In this document: one piece after another, positions 47,190 through 57,604 of the stretch
Layout of the letters: the number at the start of each line of letters is the position of its first letter
Numbering within the stretch: the stretch's first letter is position 1
Assembly (NCBI RefSeq): GCF_024586455.1
Contig: NC_065919.1
Span: forward strand, 29,922,839 to 29,986,838
DNA length: 64,000 nt
From: Bactrocera neohumeralis
Lineage: Eukaryota > Arthropoda > Insecta > Diptera > Tephritidae
Direction of reading: 5' to 3'
Notes under the pieces: model-generated
Database searches by the model: none
What the model saw: only the letters and a program-made list of their open reading frames with translations
What the model was told of the DNA's origin: nothing
Position numbers and translations under genes: made by a program

Positions 47190-48985
47190 GGCTTGTTGTA
47201 CTTCACTATAGAAAACTCGAGTCCGGCTCAGACCGAAATCGAATATTAAAGATAACCGGTAGCTTCTCAGAAGGCAATAACAAGTTATAAGACCTCCATT
47301 TAGTGCGTCAATTAATCAAAAGCTCAGACAGACATCCGCCAAATAAATAAGCGCCATTTTACTTAATTCACATTTGTAATAATTAATATTGTTATTTACC
47401 GTTAGTCATTAATTTTTTTTCGACTCGAACTTAATTTCATTAGTAACGCATTCAAAGAAAGTAAAGTAAAGAGAAGCGCATACACACACATGCAGACATG
47501 GGTTTTCATACATATGCATATACATATATATGATATTTACACATACATATATACATGCTCCTACTTACAAAAATAATTAATTATGTATGCACTTCCAAAT
47601 TTTGTGGACTGTTATATGCCATGCAGAGTACTCATAGTTGCATAAGTATGTTGCATAAGTATATAATTATTTACCGTTATGTTCAATAATTTTAACGATT
47701 TTCAACACACGACCATTATTTTTATGTCTTCGTTACTTTCCTATTTTACGATTTACATTAATGTAAGTTTATGTGCACTTCAGAGCGGGGTCTACAGTGC
47801 TGTGAAAGACATATAAATGACTGCCGACGCACAGGAGATTTTTAGTACAGCTGTGAGAAAACAAATTCAGGAGTGTTTTTAAATTAGTTTTAAAGATACA
47901 ATACTTATTTGATTAGGAAGTTAACGTTAACGCAGGATTCACTTCGAATAGAGAAATACGAGTAGACCAAACTGATCCCTAGAAAATATATACAACTAAT
48001 AGTTTTCAAAACTGTTTAGTTTCGCCATTGCTCATCTTTATGGGGTCAGTATTGTAATCTGGCCAGTTTTTCTGAAATTTCGTTTTCATAGAAATTTTTA
48101 TTCCACAATAGAACTTTTTTCACATATCATGAGGTGCATACATATGTATATCGTGGAGTGTATAAACAAATTTTTTTGGAATTTTTTGTTGACATCTGTG
48201 GGAGAAATGGCTGGGTGAATGAGATGCGTTTTTTCACTGGCGGACACGATTTCTCATGTTTGGATCATCTGAAACACAAAAACCCAATTTATTCTTAAAA
48301 AGTACGTGAATGGTTATCGTACCAACTAGAATCATGAAAAAATGTTGATAAAAAAAAAAGTAATTAACGTTTTTTTTTATAAATTTTTCCCCATGTTTTT
48401 TAACATTTAAGAAAACATTGTCAATAAATTATAAAAAATATAGGGACGATAGCCAGGCGTTTTGTAAAAACTTAAAAAAAATTAAGCAAATCGGTTGAGT
48501 AATTTGACCAGAAACATGTCCGCCAGTTGTGTGTTTGAGAAAAACGCGAATAAAGTGCTAGGTGTGCACTCCGAGCACTCCGAACGTCGAGCGGTATTAT
48601 TATTTTTGGGCCTTTTTCGAAACCTTCCAATGGTAAAGTGGGTGTCTACATTAATTCTAAGGGTATAACGGAACAGAAAATGCAAATTAAAGTTTAAAAA
48701 ATATTACCCTACTGAGCCCTTACGTCAGCTACGATTTAAATTTCCAGCCAATAAAAAGTAAGCAAGTAAAATTTAATAGAGAGTTTCAGAATTAGTGAAC
48801 TGTAACTACTTTTGCTCAAACTCAAAAAAAAAAACGAAATTCGCTTTATTATAATTTTAAAAATTAAAAAGTACATTTTTACCAAAGCTTATTTGAACTT
48901 AAATCGGTTAAGAATTGTATTGATTCGGAAGAGAAACCTGCGAACCAAAGCAGCAACAAGAAAAGCATTCCCCTTAACCAATAAG
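47190..48985. other. intronic sequence; no gene recognised
   Basis: Microsatellites lie near 47510-47550 and 48135-48150. Text at 48400-48600 (GAGAAAAACGCGAATAAAG) resembles that at 12020-12070, indicating another dispersed repeat family. Confidence 0.35.
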
Positions 48986-48989
48986 AAAA

Positions 48990-49215
48990 TTTTCCATTCA
49001 AAGACTTAATTCCGATCGTTCAGATTATATGGTAGCTATATGCTTTACATATGTTTCTTCGGAGAGTGTAACGCTTCGTACAGTAATTCATACCAAATTT
49101 TTATAAACAACTCCCGCCAAATAAAAAAGGTTGCCATGCAAGGACTTGATTCCGATCGTTCACTTTGTATGATATATGTAATATGTCTGCTCAGGATATA
49201 AAAAATAATGTGACC
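48990..49215 (+). repeat. hairpin-capped dispersed repeat, rearranged copy
   Basis: The word TTCCGATCGTTCAGATTATATGG-type (49010-49033) is followed by TAGCTATATGCT and TTTCTTCGGAGAGTGTAACG. A second TTGATTCCGATCGTTCACTT then appears at 49144-49165. The unit normally contains two such GATCGTTCAGTTTGTATGG words, so both are present here in a compact form. Confidence 0.65.
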
Positions 49216-49219
49216 TCCT

Positions 49220-50620
49220 CCACCAAAGATAAACATTTTTCTTATCCGCGTGGTGAAAAATATCGAGAGAATGATTTAAAAGGAACGTTAAGAGAAACGT
49301 GATTTTGGTGACATTATGCCAATAATTTAAACAATTCTACACCTGTCCACCCAAGCAAATAAGTACCTAAATAATACACAACACTCAAAACGTCTTTCAT
49401 CACCAAACTGTTCGTCTTTAACTGTTCGAAGTAAAATTGTTGTTATTGTTGTTTTAAAGACTAAAAATGCTAACACGACCCACTGTACACTGTCGCCCTT
49501 CTCACTTTCAGCGATTTTAATAAGTTTTCAATGTCATTAAATTCAATTGTTTAGAGCGGTTACTTCCACAAACACATTGATTCAACTCTAATTGTATGTA
49601 AAGAGATAAAAGCAAAGCGTAAATTAACAAAAGCGGTCAAATTGGTTTAAAGAAAGACCATGCCATAATGCCAGAAGCAGAAAAATCGGTTGAGGTTAAG
49701 TGGTTGCCGCGGCGACGCCATTATCGCTTCGAAATATAGTTGTACATGTCTAGTTATGTATGTTTGCATAAAGAGCTTACAGCAGTTGTTGTTTTAATTC
49801 AAGTAGTTGGCATTTCTATGCTCACAACATTGCAAAGTGGATCAAGCGCGAGCGCAATGCGTATCGCTGTCAACACACAGATAGGCGACCGCAAGTGGAT
49901 TACAATGTCGAGATAAGACAATCATTTAAATTTTCTCGAAAAGCAACGTGCATATCTATAGGCACATGTGATACGTGCCCACAGTAATTAACACAAAACT
50001 GACCACAATGGAACATGTGTGTAGATAAAAATACTTACTATATCTGCCTCCCGGGGTACGGTAACGGAGTCCGGTAACTGTGGCAATATTTTAGGCTGCA
50101 TGTATCTACATAAGTATATAATTACATTGTTTCTGTCCTTACTCAGTAGCCACGGTGAATTTATTTCGTCCATAGACTCGAAACCCTAATCACATCTCAA
50201 TTCTCCCAAGCATAAGACCGTGTTTTTTTGAGAATTATGTACTAACAACCTTCTTAATTTTTCCAGTGGAAATAAGAAATGGTAATATAGAAACTACGAT
50301 ATGTTCGTCCCGTTACTTTTTTGAGTTATTATAAACAGAAAAATTTTGAAAATTCTTTTGATCACCCATGGAAGTCTTAATATTGCCTCAATCGGTCTTG
50401 ATCTAACTTGAAACACGAGTAATACCAACGGATAAAATCTGCATGTTGGTCATTCGGTTACACAAAAAGTTAGCTCTGCGATTTTTGCTTCGTAAAAATA
50501 CACTTTTTTGTCTAGGTATAAAGTCACGAATTAAATTATTGCTGAGAAACCACCTAAAACAAAAAAACACTTTTAAGTACCAGATTCTTAGCTATATAAA
50601 TATTATATAACTGTAGCGCA
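49220..50620. other. intronic sequence; no gene recognised
   Basis: A somewhat GC-richer patch lies at 49640-49900. No coding or RNA feature is recognised. Confidence 0.3.
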
Positions 50621-50624
50621 GGAT

Positions 50625-51300
50625 TGGAACAGCTATGAAACCAGATACAACTTTAAGAGCGCTACGTCCAATTTATGGTCGTCATAATCATCTTGTCAGA
50701 TCAACAATTTTGCGTCTAGTGGAAACATTCGAATCCTCAGGCACAGTGTTCCCAAAATGTTCCCGTGCCAGTGAGATAAAGAAGTGCCCGTAGTGTCGAG
50801 AGTATTGCTGCCGCTTGCGCATCAATTGAAGAAGACCTAAATCAATTCCCACAACAGCCGGTTCTACGCACCAGAATTTGCCCGGATTTAATCCGGCCAA
50901 GGACTGTTATTTCGGAAATCTAACCCCGTTTAGATCGACAAGTCTTAGGAAGACCTAAATCAGTCTCTGTGTCGTGGTTGTGGCGAAAAGATCTTGACCT
51001 ACATCCTTACAAGATCAAATTGACTCAAGAACTGAAGCCGCTTGACCAAAATCGTCGTACAGCGAGTGTCACAATCGATTTGGTTGTGCGATTTGACGCC
51101 GTTAGACTATTTCCTGTGGTGTACGTTAAAACTATGGTCTATGCCAACAAGCCAGCGACGATGGATGAACTTCGTACGAATATTGAACATGAAATTGCAG
51201 GAGATTGCGGACAGATTGTTTTAATCGAAACAATCGGAATCAAGTGCTTGTCAGAAATCTTAAAATTGTTGTGTTTTTCTTTCTTATCTCATAAGATTCA
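50625..51300 (+). pseudogene. decayed, internally deleted rosa-type mariner transposase
   Basis: TLRALRPIYGRHNHLVRSTI and LRLVETFESSGTV (50654-50752) match the N-terminus of the copy at 8620 (FRALRPIYGLHNRPSEQTIN). WLWRKDLDLHPYKIKLTQEL and KPLDQNRR (50976-51058) match the second helix-turn-helix end. Directly afterwards VRFDAVRLFPVVYVKTMVYA and NKPATMDELRTNIEHEIA (51090-51200) match the region after the third Asp. The catalytic residues between are deleted and several frameshifts occur. No terminal repeats were found. Confidence 0.85.
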
Positions 51301-51304
51301 TTAT

Positions 51305-52855
51305 TAAATTTGAAAAGAATGTGAAAACATTAAATTTAAGTTGAGGTGCAGACGCGCGCCCATCTTATATCCGCGAACTTGTATAATCGAATTAATTGCC
51401 TTTTCGTCGAATTTGAAATCCGACGCGTTTAACGGTGCCTTGGCTACCGCCACATGCAATAGCGGCGCAAAAGCGCGAATGCCGCCGATTGCCAACAGCA
51501 ATTGTTAACGTGGCAACAGTAGCCGCAATAACCGTAATTACACTGTGGCGTTACTTCGCGGTGCGGTTAATTATTTTGCACACCGAAAAATCACATACAA
51601 ATACCACCACACTCACAAGTAAGCGTATGCGTTATACTTATGAATATTGCTTTACACTTTTGCCATGGCGCCGCAGCCGCTGCCACTGCCACTGCTGCAA
51701 CCACAACGGTTGTTGGTGCCTCAATGTTTACAATGGCAATTTAATTTAGTATGAACAACAACGGTAGCCGAGGCACAACAGCAGCGGTAGCAGTGGCAAC
51801 CGACTAAACAATGCCAACAACGACGGCGTCGAACTAACGACCGTCAATAGCTTCCATGCCACATAGTGTTGCGGCCAAAATGCCCGACGGCGGTCAAAAA
51901 ACGAGGCAAGGCGGCAGCCGGCCGCCTCGTGCGTGCGCCAACTCCAAGGCTCGGTTGCATGTGTGCTTGCTGCATGCCCCAACACTCATACATAACTTTA
52001 TATATACATGTGCGTGTGTGTGAATGCGATTGCTGGCAGTTGCAACCAAATTGCGGTTGCAAGAAAATCATGTTTCTTTAATTTTACGCCACTACCCTTT
52101 TTTCTATGGAAATGAAATGGCAAACAGCACACAGCCGAAATGGAAAATCAGAATTGGAAGACAAGCGAACCGAATGCACACTTTCGGCCGCACGAATGCG
52201 CTTTGTTGCAATGCCACGCTGCACTTCAGCTATCAACTTGCAGCTGCACCGGCAACAATTGCTGCACAAAGCCATGTTATGTTGCTGTCAAGTAACGGTT
52301 ATTTGAGTGATTATTGCTGTCCTGACGGCTCTATTTGCAACGGTATTATTGATATTTCCATTCGAAATCCACAATTTCGACAAATGAAGATAATTTCGAA
52401 TCATTAAAACCCCTTGTGGAGTAAAACACTTTCGCACTGGTCGAGAAACGTTGAATTTTAGGTCAAGACCCATCCAATCTGTGGGCTTTTAGGTTTTTTA
52501 TTGCAACTGACTGTGGTTGCAAGAAGCTCCAGACTGATCCATGTAAACTGCGCGAGTTAAGAAACGTATACCTTATACGAGTAATACTCGTGGTAACAAT
52601 CATCAAAATAACCTTGAGTTTGAATACCACAACAACCTTATCTTAAAACAAAGCAAATGTATCTAAGCAAGCAATATATATGTAAACATACCTGAACAAA
52701 TAATATAATCTGTATCTAAACAAACTAATCAACTAGTAATAAGTAAACATTCTAGTTAGTATAATTAGAAGTAAGAACCATGTAATAAGTTAGTCTTAAG
52801 AGTATAAATAAAAAGTACACATTTCGGTGCAGCTCAAAATATATTCTTTTGACTC
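51305..52855. other. GC-richer low-repeat block; possible regulatory DNA
   Basis: Between 51340 and 52480 the sequence is rich in GC and CpG, with GCTGCCACTGCCACTGCTGC and AGCAGCGGTAGCAGTGGC runs. Frames of 60-127 codons are open on both strands (for example 52024-52407 plus) but none has a motif I recognise. The right part (52480-52855) is AT-rich. I interpret it as conserved intronic DNA; an unrecognised exon cannot be excluded. Confidence 0.35.
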
Positions 52856-52859
52856 ATTT

Positions 52860-53113
52860 CTACTTCTGATAAAAATTGAATTAATAACAAAAGTGTCAAA
52901 GCCAGAATCGTGCCAAAAGACAAAGCATAAACGGCGTCGAGTAGAGGTCACAAAAGAGATGCTAGACAACGTAGCTAAAGGCCCCACCTTTATCAAATGC
53001 ACTATTGCTGGTGATGATGAGTACGAGACCGAAAAACCAATATCCAATGCCATCACATACGAAGCTTACAGGAAATGTCTATTTTGAAGGCGATAATAAA
53101 GATTTGTATTAAT
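52860..53113 (+). pseudogene. deleted mariner transposase fragment
   Basis: RRRVEVTKEMLDNVAKGPTF then IKCTIAGDDE (52930-53025) matches the mariner segment leading into the first catalytic motif (TFIKRIITGDETW). After a short AT-rich bridge, TTTTGAAGGCGATAATAAAG (53082-53101) is the 3' end of the same family as the element at 44046, on the opposite strand. The second and third catalytic residues are missing. Confidence 0.7.
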
Positions 53114-53114
53114 A

Positions 53115-54035
53115 TACGTAACCACCAGGAGCGCCATGCTCTAGAGTTCACCATGATTGCTTTTGGATGCGGACAAAAGGTTTTACACGCTTTGGCGACC
53201 TTTAGCGACTGGAAACCATCTTCTAGGTGGCTCAGTCCGTGTCAAATGGTATGTTTGGTTGTCCCTCATACAAATCTATTGCATTGTTTTCGATATCATT
53301 TGTAATTTCTTTGACCTTGCTTTGTTTAGTCTATATGTAATGTTTTAGAGATAGGTAGAACATATTTCCTGTTACATTTCGTGCGTTGACAACGCAACAG
53401 CAGAGGGTTAACCTATATTGGCATATTTTTCTGTATGAAAACTGTCCGAAATTTCTTTACTTGTTCCAGCACTGCCCAAACTTATATGCATGTACAATCA
53501 GTTGCGGACACTTGAATAACTTCTTTATTTTAAACATATTATTTCCGAACCATATACTATGTACAATGATCGTCTCTAAGCACCTGGACTCATGGCAAGG
53601 AATCAAACTATCTTATGTTGATTTACTCTCAACATTTGTTAAAAACTTCGGGAACACATGGTTGTTTGTAAAACTATAGTCTTATGAAAGATTGGTTCAC
53701 GAAAGAAATCAGTTGAATATACTATTAACGGTTATGAGTCTTAACTGGCAGTTACTAATTATTATTTTGGATACTCAATCCTCTACCTTGAGATCCTTTC
53801 ATCAAAATGGTTGAAGTTAGTCGGAAAACTCGAAAAATGAATAATCTCCTAAACATAAAAAATAGGAGAGTAGCCGCTCATGGTGTTGCTTTGGGGTCAG
53901 GGAACATCAGAAATAATGGAAGAAAATAAAAGAGAGCTGCTATCCGGTATTTTGAAGCTTTGTCATGGCAGATGTTCGTTATTCTTTTTATCATTTGAGA
54001 AGCGTTCAAAATACTCCTCGATGTTGATCTCGATA
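53115..54035. other. AT-rich intronic sequence
   Basis: Frames at 53075-53348 and 53386-53679 have no recognisable similarity. No feature is called. Confidence 0.3.
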
Positions 54036-54112
54036 TACAAGGTCTGTCGCAAAAGAAACCGGACTGTTAAAAAAAACAACAAAAAATTTATATTTTTCAA
54101 AAGTTATATTTT

Positions 54113-54733
54113 TTATTCAAAGTAGTTTCCTTGTGCTTCGATACAGCGTTTAGCCCCGTCCATTAGCATTTCAAATGAGTGTTTAGGGTCATTTTTCGGA
54201 ATGCTCTTGAGAATATCGGTCGTCGCCTTTTGGATAGCTGAAATGTCCTGAAACCAGTGTCCTTTCATGGGCATATGAAGTTTTCCAAATAGGTAAAAAT
54301 CACAGGGTGCCAGATCAGGTGAGTAGGGTGAGTGATTAATGGTTAATCTGGTCGTGCAACAGGCACCAGGACCCTGCCTCACGGTATTGTGGTCGAGCCC
54401 GACGAATGCTTGACAAAAGACGCTTCATAACACCAAGGTAAAACACAGCTTTATAACACCAAGGTAAAACACAGCCAGGTGGGACGAACTCTCGGTGTAC
54501 GATGCCCTCGGAATCGTAAAAACAAATCAGCATTGTCTTTATTTTCGACTCCTGAAGACGACCGACTTCTGATCGTCACAGAGGTCCTCACGACCTTCTT
54601 GGAATCGCTTAAACCACTCATGCACATTACTACGGGATAGGCACTGATCACCATAAACTTTTTTCATCATTTGAAATGTTTCAGTAAACGTTTTCCCAAG
54701 TTTAAAACAAAATTTAATATTTGCTCTTTGCAT
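54113..54733 (-). pseudogene. mariner transposase, internally deleted and rearranged
   Basis: From the ATG at 54733: MQRANIKFCFKLGKTFTETF, QMMKKVYGDQCLSRSNVHEW and FKRFQEGREDLCDDQKS, a normal mariner N-terminus with first helix-turn-helix. After FRSR the text jumps past the second helix-turn-helix and first catalytic Asp to MLICFYDSEGIVHREFVPPG (54534-54475 region). A 26-bp tandem duplication then breaks the frame; VMKRLLSSIRRARPQYREAG and SWCLLHDQ follow (second Asp present, NAPS lost). Next are LTINHSPYSPDLAPCDFYLF (third Asp) and GKLHMPMKGHWFQD, ending EAQGNYFE at 54113. It cannot encode an active enzyme. Confidence 0.9.
54427..54475. repeat. 26-bp tandem duplication inside the mariner gene
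   Basis: ATAACACCAAGGTAAAACAC followed by AGC is present at 54427-54449 and again, identically, at 54453-54475. The 26-bp period is not a multiple of three, so the duplication shifts the transposase frame. The exact identity implies it is recent relative to the element. Confidence 0.9.
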
Positions 54734-54929
54734 TTTACGACCGATGAACAAAAGCTGCCGTCACTTTTTGATCCATAACATCGATTGTAGTTTTTCAATT
54801 GTCTTAAAATTTTTACGAAATGTCAACAAGAGGTCAAACTTTTTATTTCATATACCCACCAATAGGTGGCGCCACCAGAAACAGTTATATTTAAAAAGTT
54901 CTGTTTCTTTTGCGACAGATCTTGTATGT

Positions 54930-56600
54930 ATGTAGCTCATAGCTACCGAGAGATTTATATTTTTCCTACAGCATTTTCTAAAATAATAAAAATGGGAGAG
55001 TAAAGGAGGTGTGTAAGATCAACACCGAGTCACTAGCAAATTAAGACATCAGTGTTAAAAATGCTCAAATACATTCGTTTTTGTTTTGTGTCGAGATTCA
55101 TCGTAACTGTGCCTACAACTTGGAAGCTTGAAACAGTCAAATCAAATTCAAAACTGGAGATCCAGATCAGATCTGCTCTTTATTTATACAATTCAAAACC
55201 CCTGAACTAATTTTGGCTCTAATATTATCCAATCGAGTTGCCTGTAACATTTGTTTTCGGTACTTTGTCACTAGCCTCATTATCTTTATGATCAAAGTCA
55301 TAATGGTTGAGAATAAAAATTTCATTTTTGCGCATGTTGATCGATTGTTAGAGGCTTTCTGCTTCGAGCCCGCACACAGCCATGCAACAGTAGTAAATGT
55401 ACAGTTATGTACATATATAACTACGTACGTATGTGTGCTCAGCTCAAGTTGTTAACGCTGCCGCCGCTGACACAATGACCTCGAAAAGACAACAAAAAAA
55501 CATTAAAACCATAACGTTCACAATAAAATAATGTATTTGCACAAAATGCACGTTTGTCATTGCAGCAGCCTCGAGAGTTTTGCTCTTTTTCGCGCACAAA
55601 ACAGAAAAGCAGAAAAGTAATGAAATCGTGTACAAATTACGTGTCAAAATAATGACAACAAACAGTTTAGTACGCGAGCACAAGATTTTTCTTCAACTGT
55701 TGGCTGATTTTATTCATTTTTTCATCGTTTTCTCATCTTTTGGTGACGGCCACGAGTTGGCAGTGTCGTCGCGACCCGAAAAAAAAGACATGCAAAAGGA
55801 GTAAGCATAGTAATTTTCGAAACTAGGGACGAACTATTTAATGCTAGTTTTTGATGATAAGCCGATGAGAGCAAGTCACAAAAGTCTTATTGGTGTTATT
55901 AATATTGTATTGTTGTATTTATTATTGAAAAGAAAATATTTTTTAAAAACTAATTTAAACATCTAAGGACTCTTTAAGTTACGATGCCTTTTTATACTTC
56001 GGCGTTGGCGAGTAATTACATCACCGTTATAAGTGAAAATATTCACAGCCCATTCTATAAAAACGATTTGGTATGTATTTCTGAAATCATACCGTTATAC
56101 TATACAGCAGACATACATTTGAATTCGCTCGTAAACAAGAACTGGCTTTCATATTGATGTGTTCAAGTGGAACCTAAATTAAAGCAACCGGTTCGGAAAT
56201 CAAAGGAAAACTTAAATAAAACAGGCTTATTAAACGCGTTCAGAAAGGAATAGCCATATAAAAAGCTACAAAATTGTCCATGCATATTTGTTTTGAAAAG
56301 GTTTTCTTAGTTCTTAAGCTGATTTCCATGCAACGACCTTAGGTTCCGAGGTAGCAACGAAAGTTTGACTGAAGAAATCTCACATTGTATCGTAAACAGA
56401 TGATGATAGTACGTTTTGACATTTGGAATTACAGAGTTTACAATTTAAAAATATTTTCACCCTTCCTTATTCTAGTCTACAACTTTAACGGTATTATATA
56501 GGAGAATGTTGCAAAGGTGACCCAATCTCTGAGTTTCTTGGATAACATCATCAAATGTTCGACTATAAACCGGAACGAAACATCGGAGCTATGTATATAC
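54930..56600. other. intronic sequence; no gene recognised
   Basis: Frames at 55213-55455 and 55444-55804 (70-80 codons on both strands) have no known similarity. The patch 55320-55760 is less repetitive than its surroundings. Confidence 0.35.
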
Positions 56601-56605
56601 ATATA

Positions 56606-56633
56606 CGAGGGCTGTCTGATAAATAACCGACCT
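56606..56633 (+). repeat. left terminal inverted repeat of the 740-bp mariner derivative
   Basis: 28 bp identical to the complement of 57318-57345, next to a TA target duplication. Confidence 0.95.
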
Positions 56634-56784
56634 CAACGTGAAGCTAGCGGCACATCTGAAAAAAAAGTTTCTACTTCAAATTGTGCATATTATAATAGCT
56701 ACTCGCCAAAATTTCAGAACTTTATCTTGCGCAATTATCTGTTGACAGTCGTTTTTATGAGTCTATTTCGGTGATTTCCCCAAA

Positions 56785-57225
56785 ATGGAAAAAATTGAAT
56801 ATCGAGCTGTAATTAAATTTTTATTTTTGAAAGGCAATACGCCTTCACAAATCAAAGATGAGTTGGACTCTGTGTATGGTGACTCTGCACCATCGTTTAC
56901 CACCGTAAAATTTTGGGCAGCTGAATTTAAACGTGGTCGCAGGAGCTTGGAAGATGATGAACGTCCGGGGCGTCCAAAAACTGTAACCACTAACGATAAC
57001 ATCGCTAAAGTTCATCAATTGGTACTAGACGACCGCCGGATTAAAGATAGGGAAATAGCTGAGATTATGAAGATGTCAAAAGAACGTGTTTGTCACATAT
57101 TAAACCAAGATTTGGGCATGAGAAAGCTGTCCGCGCGTTGGGTGCCGCGTTTGCTAACGCTAGACCACAAACGTGCGCGCATGAACATTTCCAGCGCTCT
57201 GTTTGGAAGGGTTGCAGAGATGTGA
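56785..57225 (+). CDS. DNA-binding-domain-only mariner transposase (catalytic core deleted)
   Basis: The frame starts at a family-typical N-terminus, MEKIEYRAVIKFLFLKGNTP. It encodes the first helix-turn-helix (SQIKDELDSVYG...TTVKFWAAEFKRGRRS, about residues 20-55), the acidic linker with GRPKTVTT (about 60-72), and the second helix-turn-helix (IADRREI-type KDREIAEIMKMSKERVCHIL, about 90-112, then NQDLGMRKLSARWVPRLLT). It ends shortly after NISSALFGR, where the catalytic part would begin. The last codons VAEM come from the deletion junction; in the next frame the true C-terminus HRWEKCVELQGDYVEK continues to 57277. There are no stops within the 139 or so transposase residues. If expressed it would bind the element's own ends without cutting them, like a repressor. 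Expression is not shown; chance survival of the frame in a young copy is the simpler view. Confidence 0.85.
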   Translation: MEKIEYRAVIKFLFLKGNTPSQIKDELDSVYGDSAPSFTTVKFWAAEFKRGRRSLEDDERPGRPKTVTTNDNIAKVHQLVLDDRRIKDREIAEIMKMSKERVCHILNQDLGMRKLSARWVPRLLTLDHKRARMNISSALFGRVAEM

Positions 57226-57317
57226 GCATCGCTGGGAGAAGTGTGTGGAGTTACAAGGAGACTATGTAGAAAAATAAAAAAAAAATTTTGAAAAAGTCGC
57301 GTGCATCATTCATCGTT

Positions 57318-57345
57318 AGGTCGGTTATTTATCAGACAGCCCTCG
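57318..57345 (-). repeat. right terminal inverted repeat of the 740-bp mariner derivative
   Basis: Exact 28-bp complement of 56606-56633, next to a TA target duplication. Confidence 0.95.
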
Positions 57346-57404
57346 TATAAATGATCAGAAAGACGACCTGAGTCGATTTAGACATACATATCTGCCTGTA
57401 TATA

Positions 57405-57600
57405 CGCGGACTGGTCCTTCAGTTTTTCAGAAATCAAGCTGAAATTTTGCACACGTCCTTTCCATCCAAAAAGTTGCTCCCTTGTTGGAACCGTTCATAT
57501 TGGATCACTATATGTTATAGCTGCCAAAAATTAGCTCTGAATATTGTCTAAGGCAACGGTGCAATCTCCACAGAAATTGCTCAGACTATCATATCAGAAT
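57405..57600 (-). repeat. hairpin-capped dispersed repeat, partial copy
   Basis: Minus-strand landmarks are GATATGATAGTCTGAGCAAT, TTTCTGTGGAGATTGCACCG, TTGCCTTAGACAATATTCAG, GCAGCTATAACATATAGTGA, TCCAATATGAACGGTTCCAA, AGGGAGCAACTTTTTGGATG and CGTGTGCAAAATTTCAGCTT. The middle GTCAAATAAAAAAGTTTTCC segment is missing. It lies 60 bp from the 740-bp mariner derivative. Confidence 0.7.
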
Positions 57601-57604
57601 CACA

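Larger units (their letters stand above)
54038..54924 (-). mobile_element. mariner element, 887 bp, internally deleted, with intact ends
   Basis: The left end CAAGGTCTGTCGCAAAAGAA (54038) and right end TTCTTTTGCGACAGATCTTG (to 54924) are inverted repeats with one or two mismatches, continuing inward (ACCGGAC / AACAGAAC). TA is present on each side (54036-54037 and 54925-54926). The interior is a shortened transposase gene on the minus strand. Its 5' leader (54743-54924) is repeated at 498-680. Confidence 0.9.
56606..57345 (+). mobile_element. mariner deletion derivative, 740 bp, with perfect 28-bp terminal repeats
   Basis: The left repeat at 56606-56633 starts CGAGGGCTGTCTGATAAATA; the right repeat at 57318-57345 is its exact complement over 28 bp. 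TA flanks both ends (56604-56605 and 57346-57347). The interior carries an open N-terminal transposase frame and the last 21 codons of the same gene, joined by a deletion of the whole catalytic core near 57195-57210. Perfect ends suggest it was mobilised recently, in trans, by a full-length relative. Confidence 0.93.

Noticed and set aside
51435..52407. Overlapping GC-rich frames considered as later Glut4EF exons
   Set aside because: No C2H2 finger or other conserved segment of the family was recognised and frames are open on both strands.
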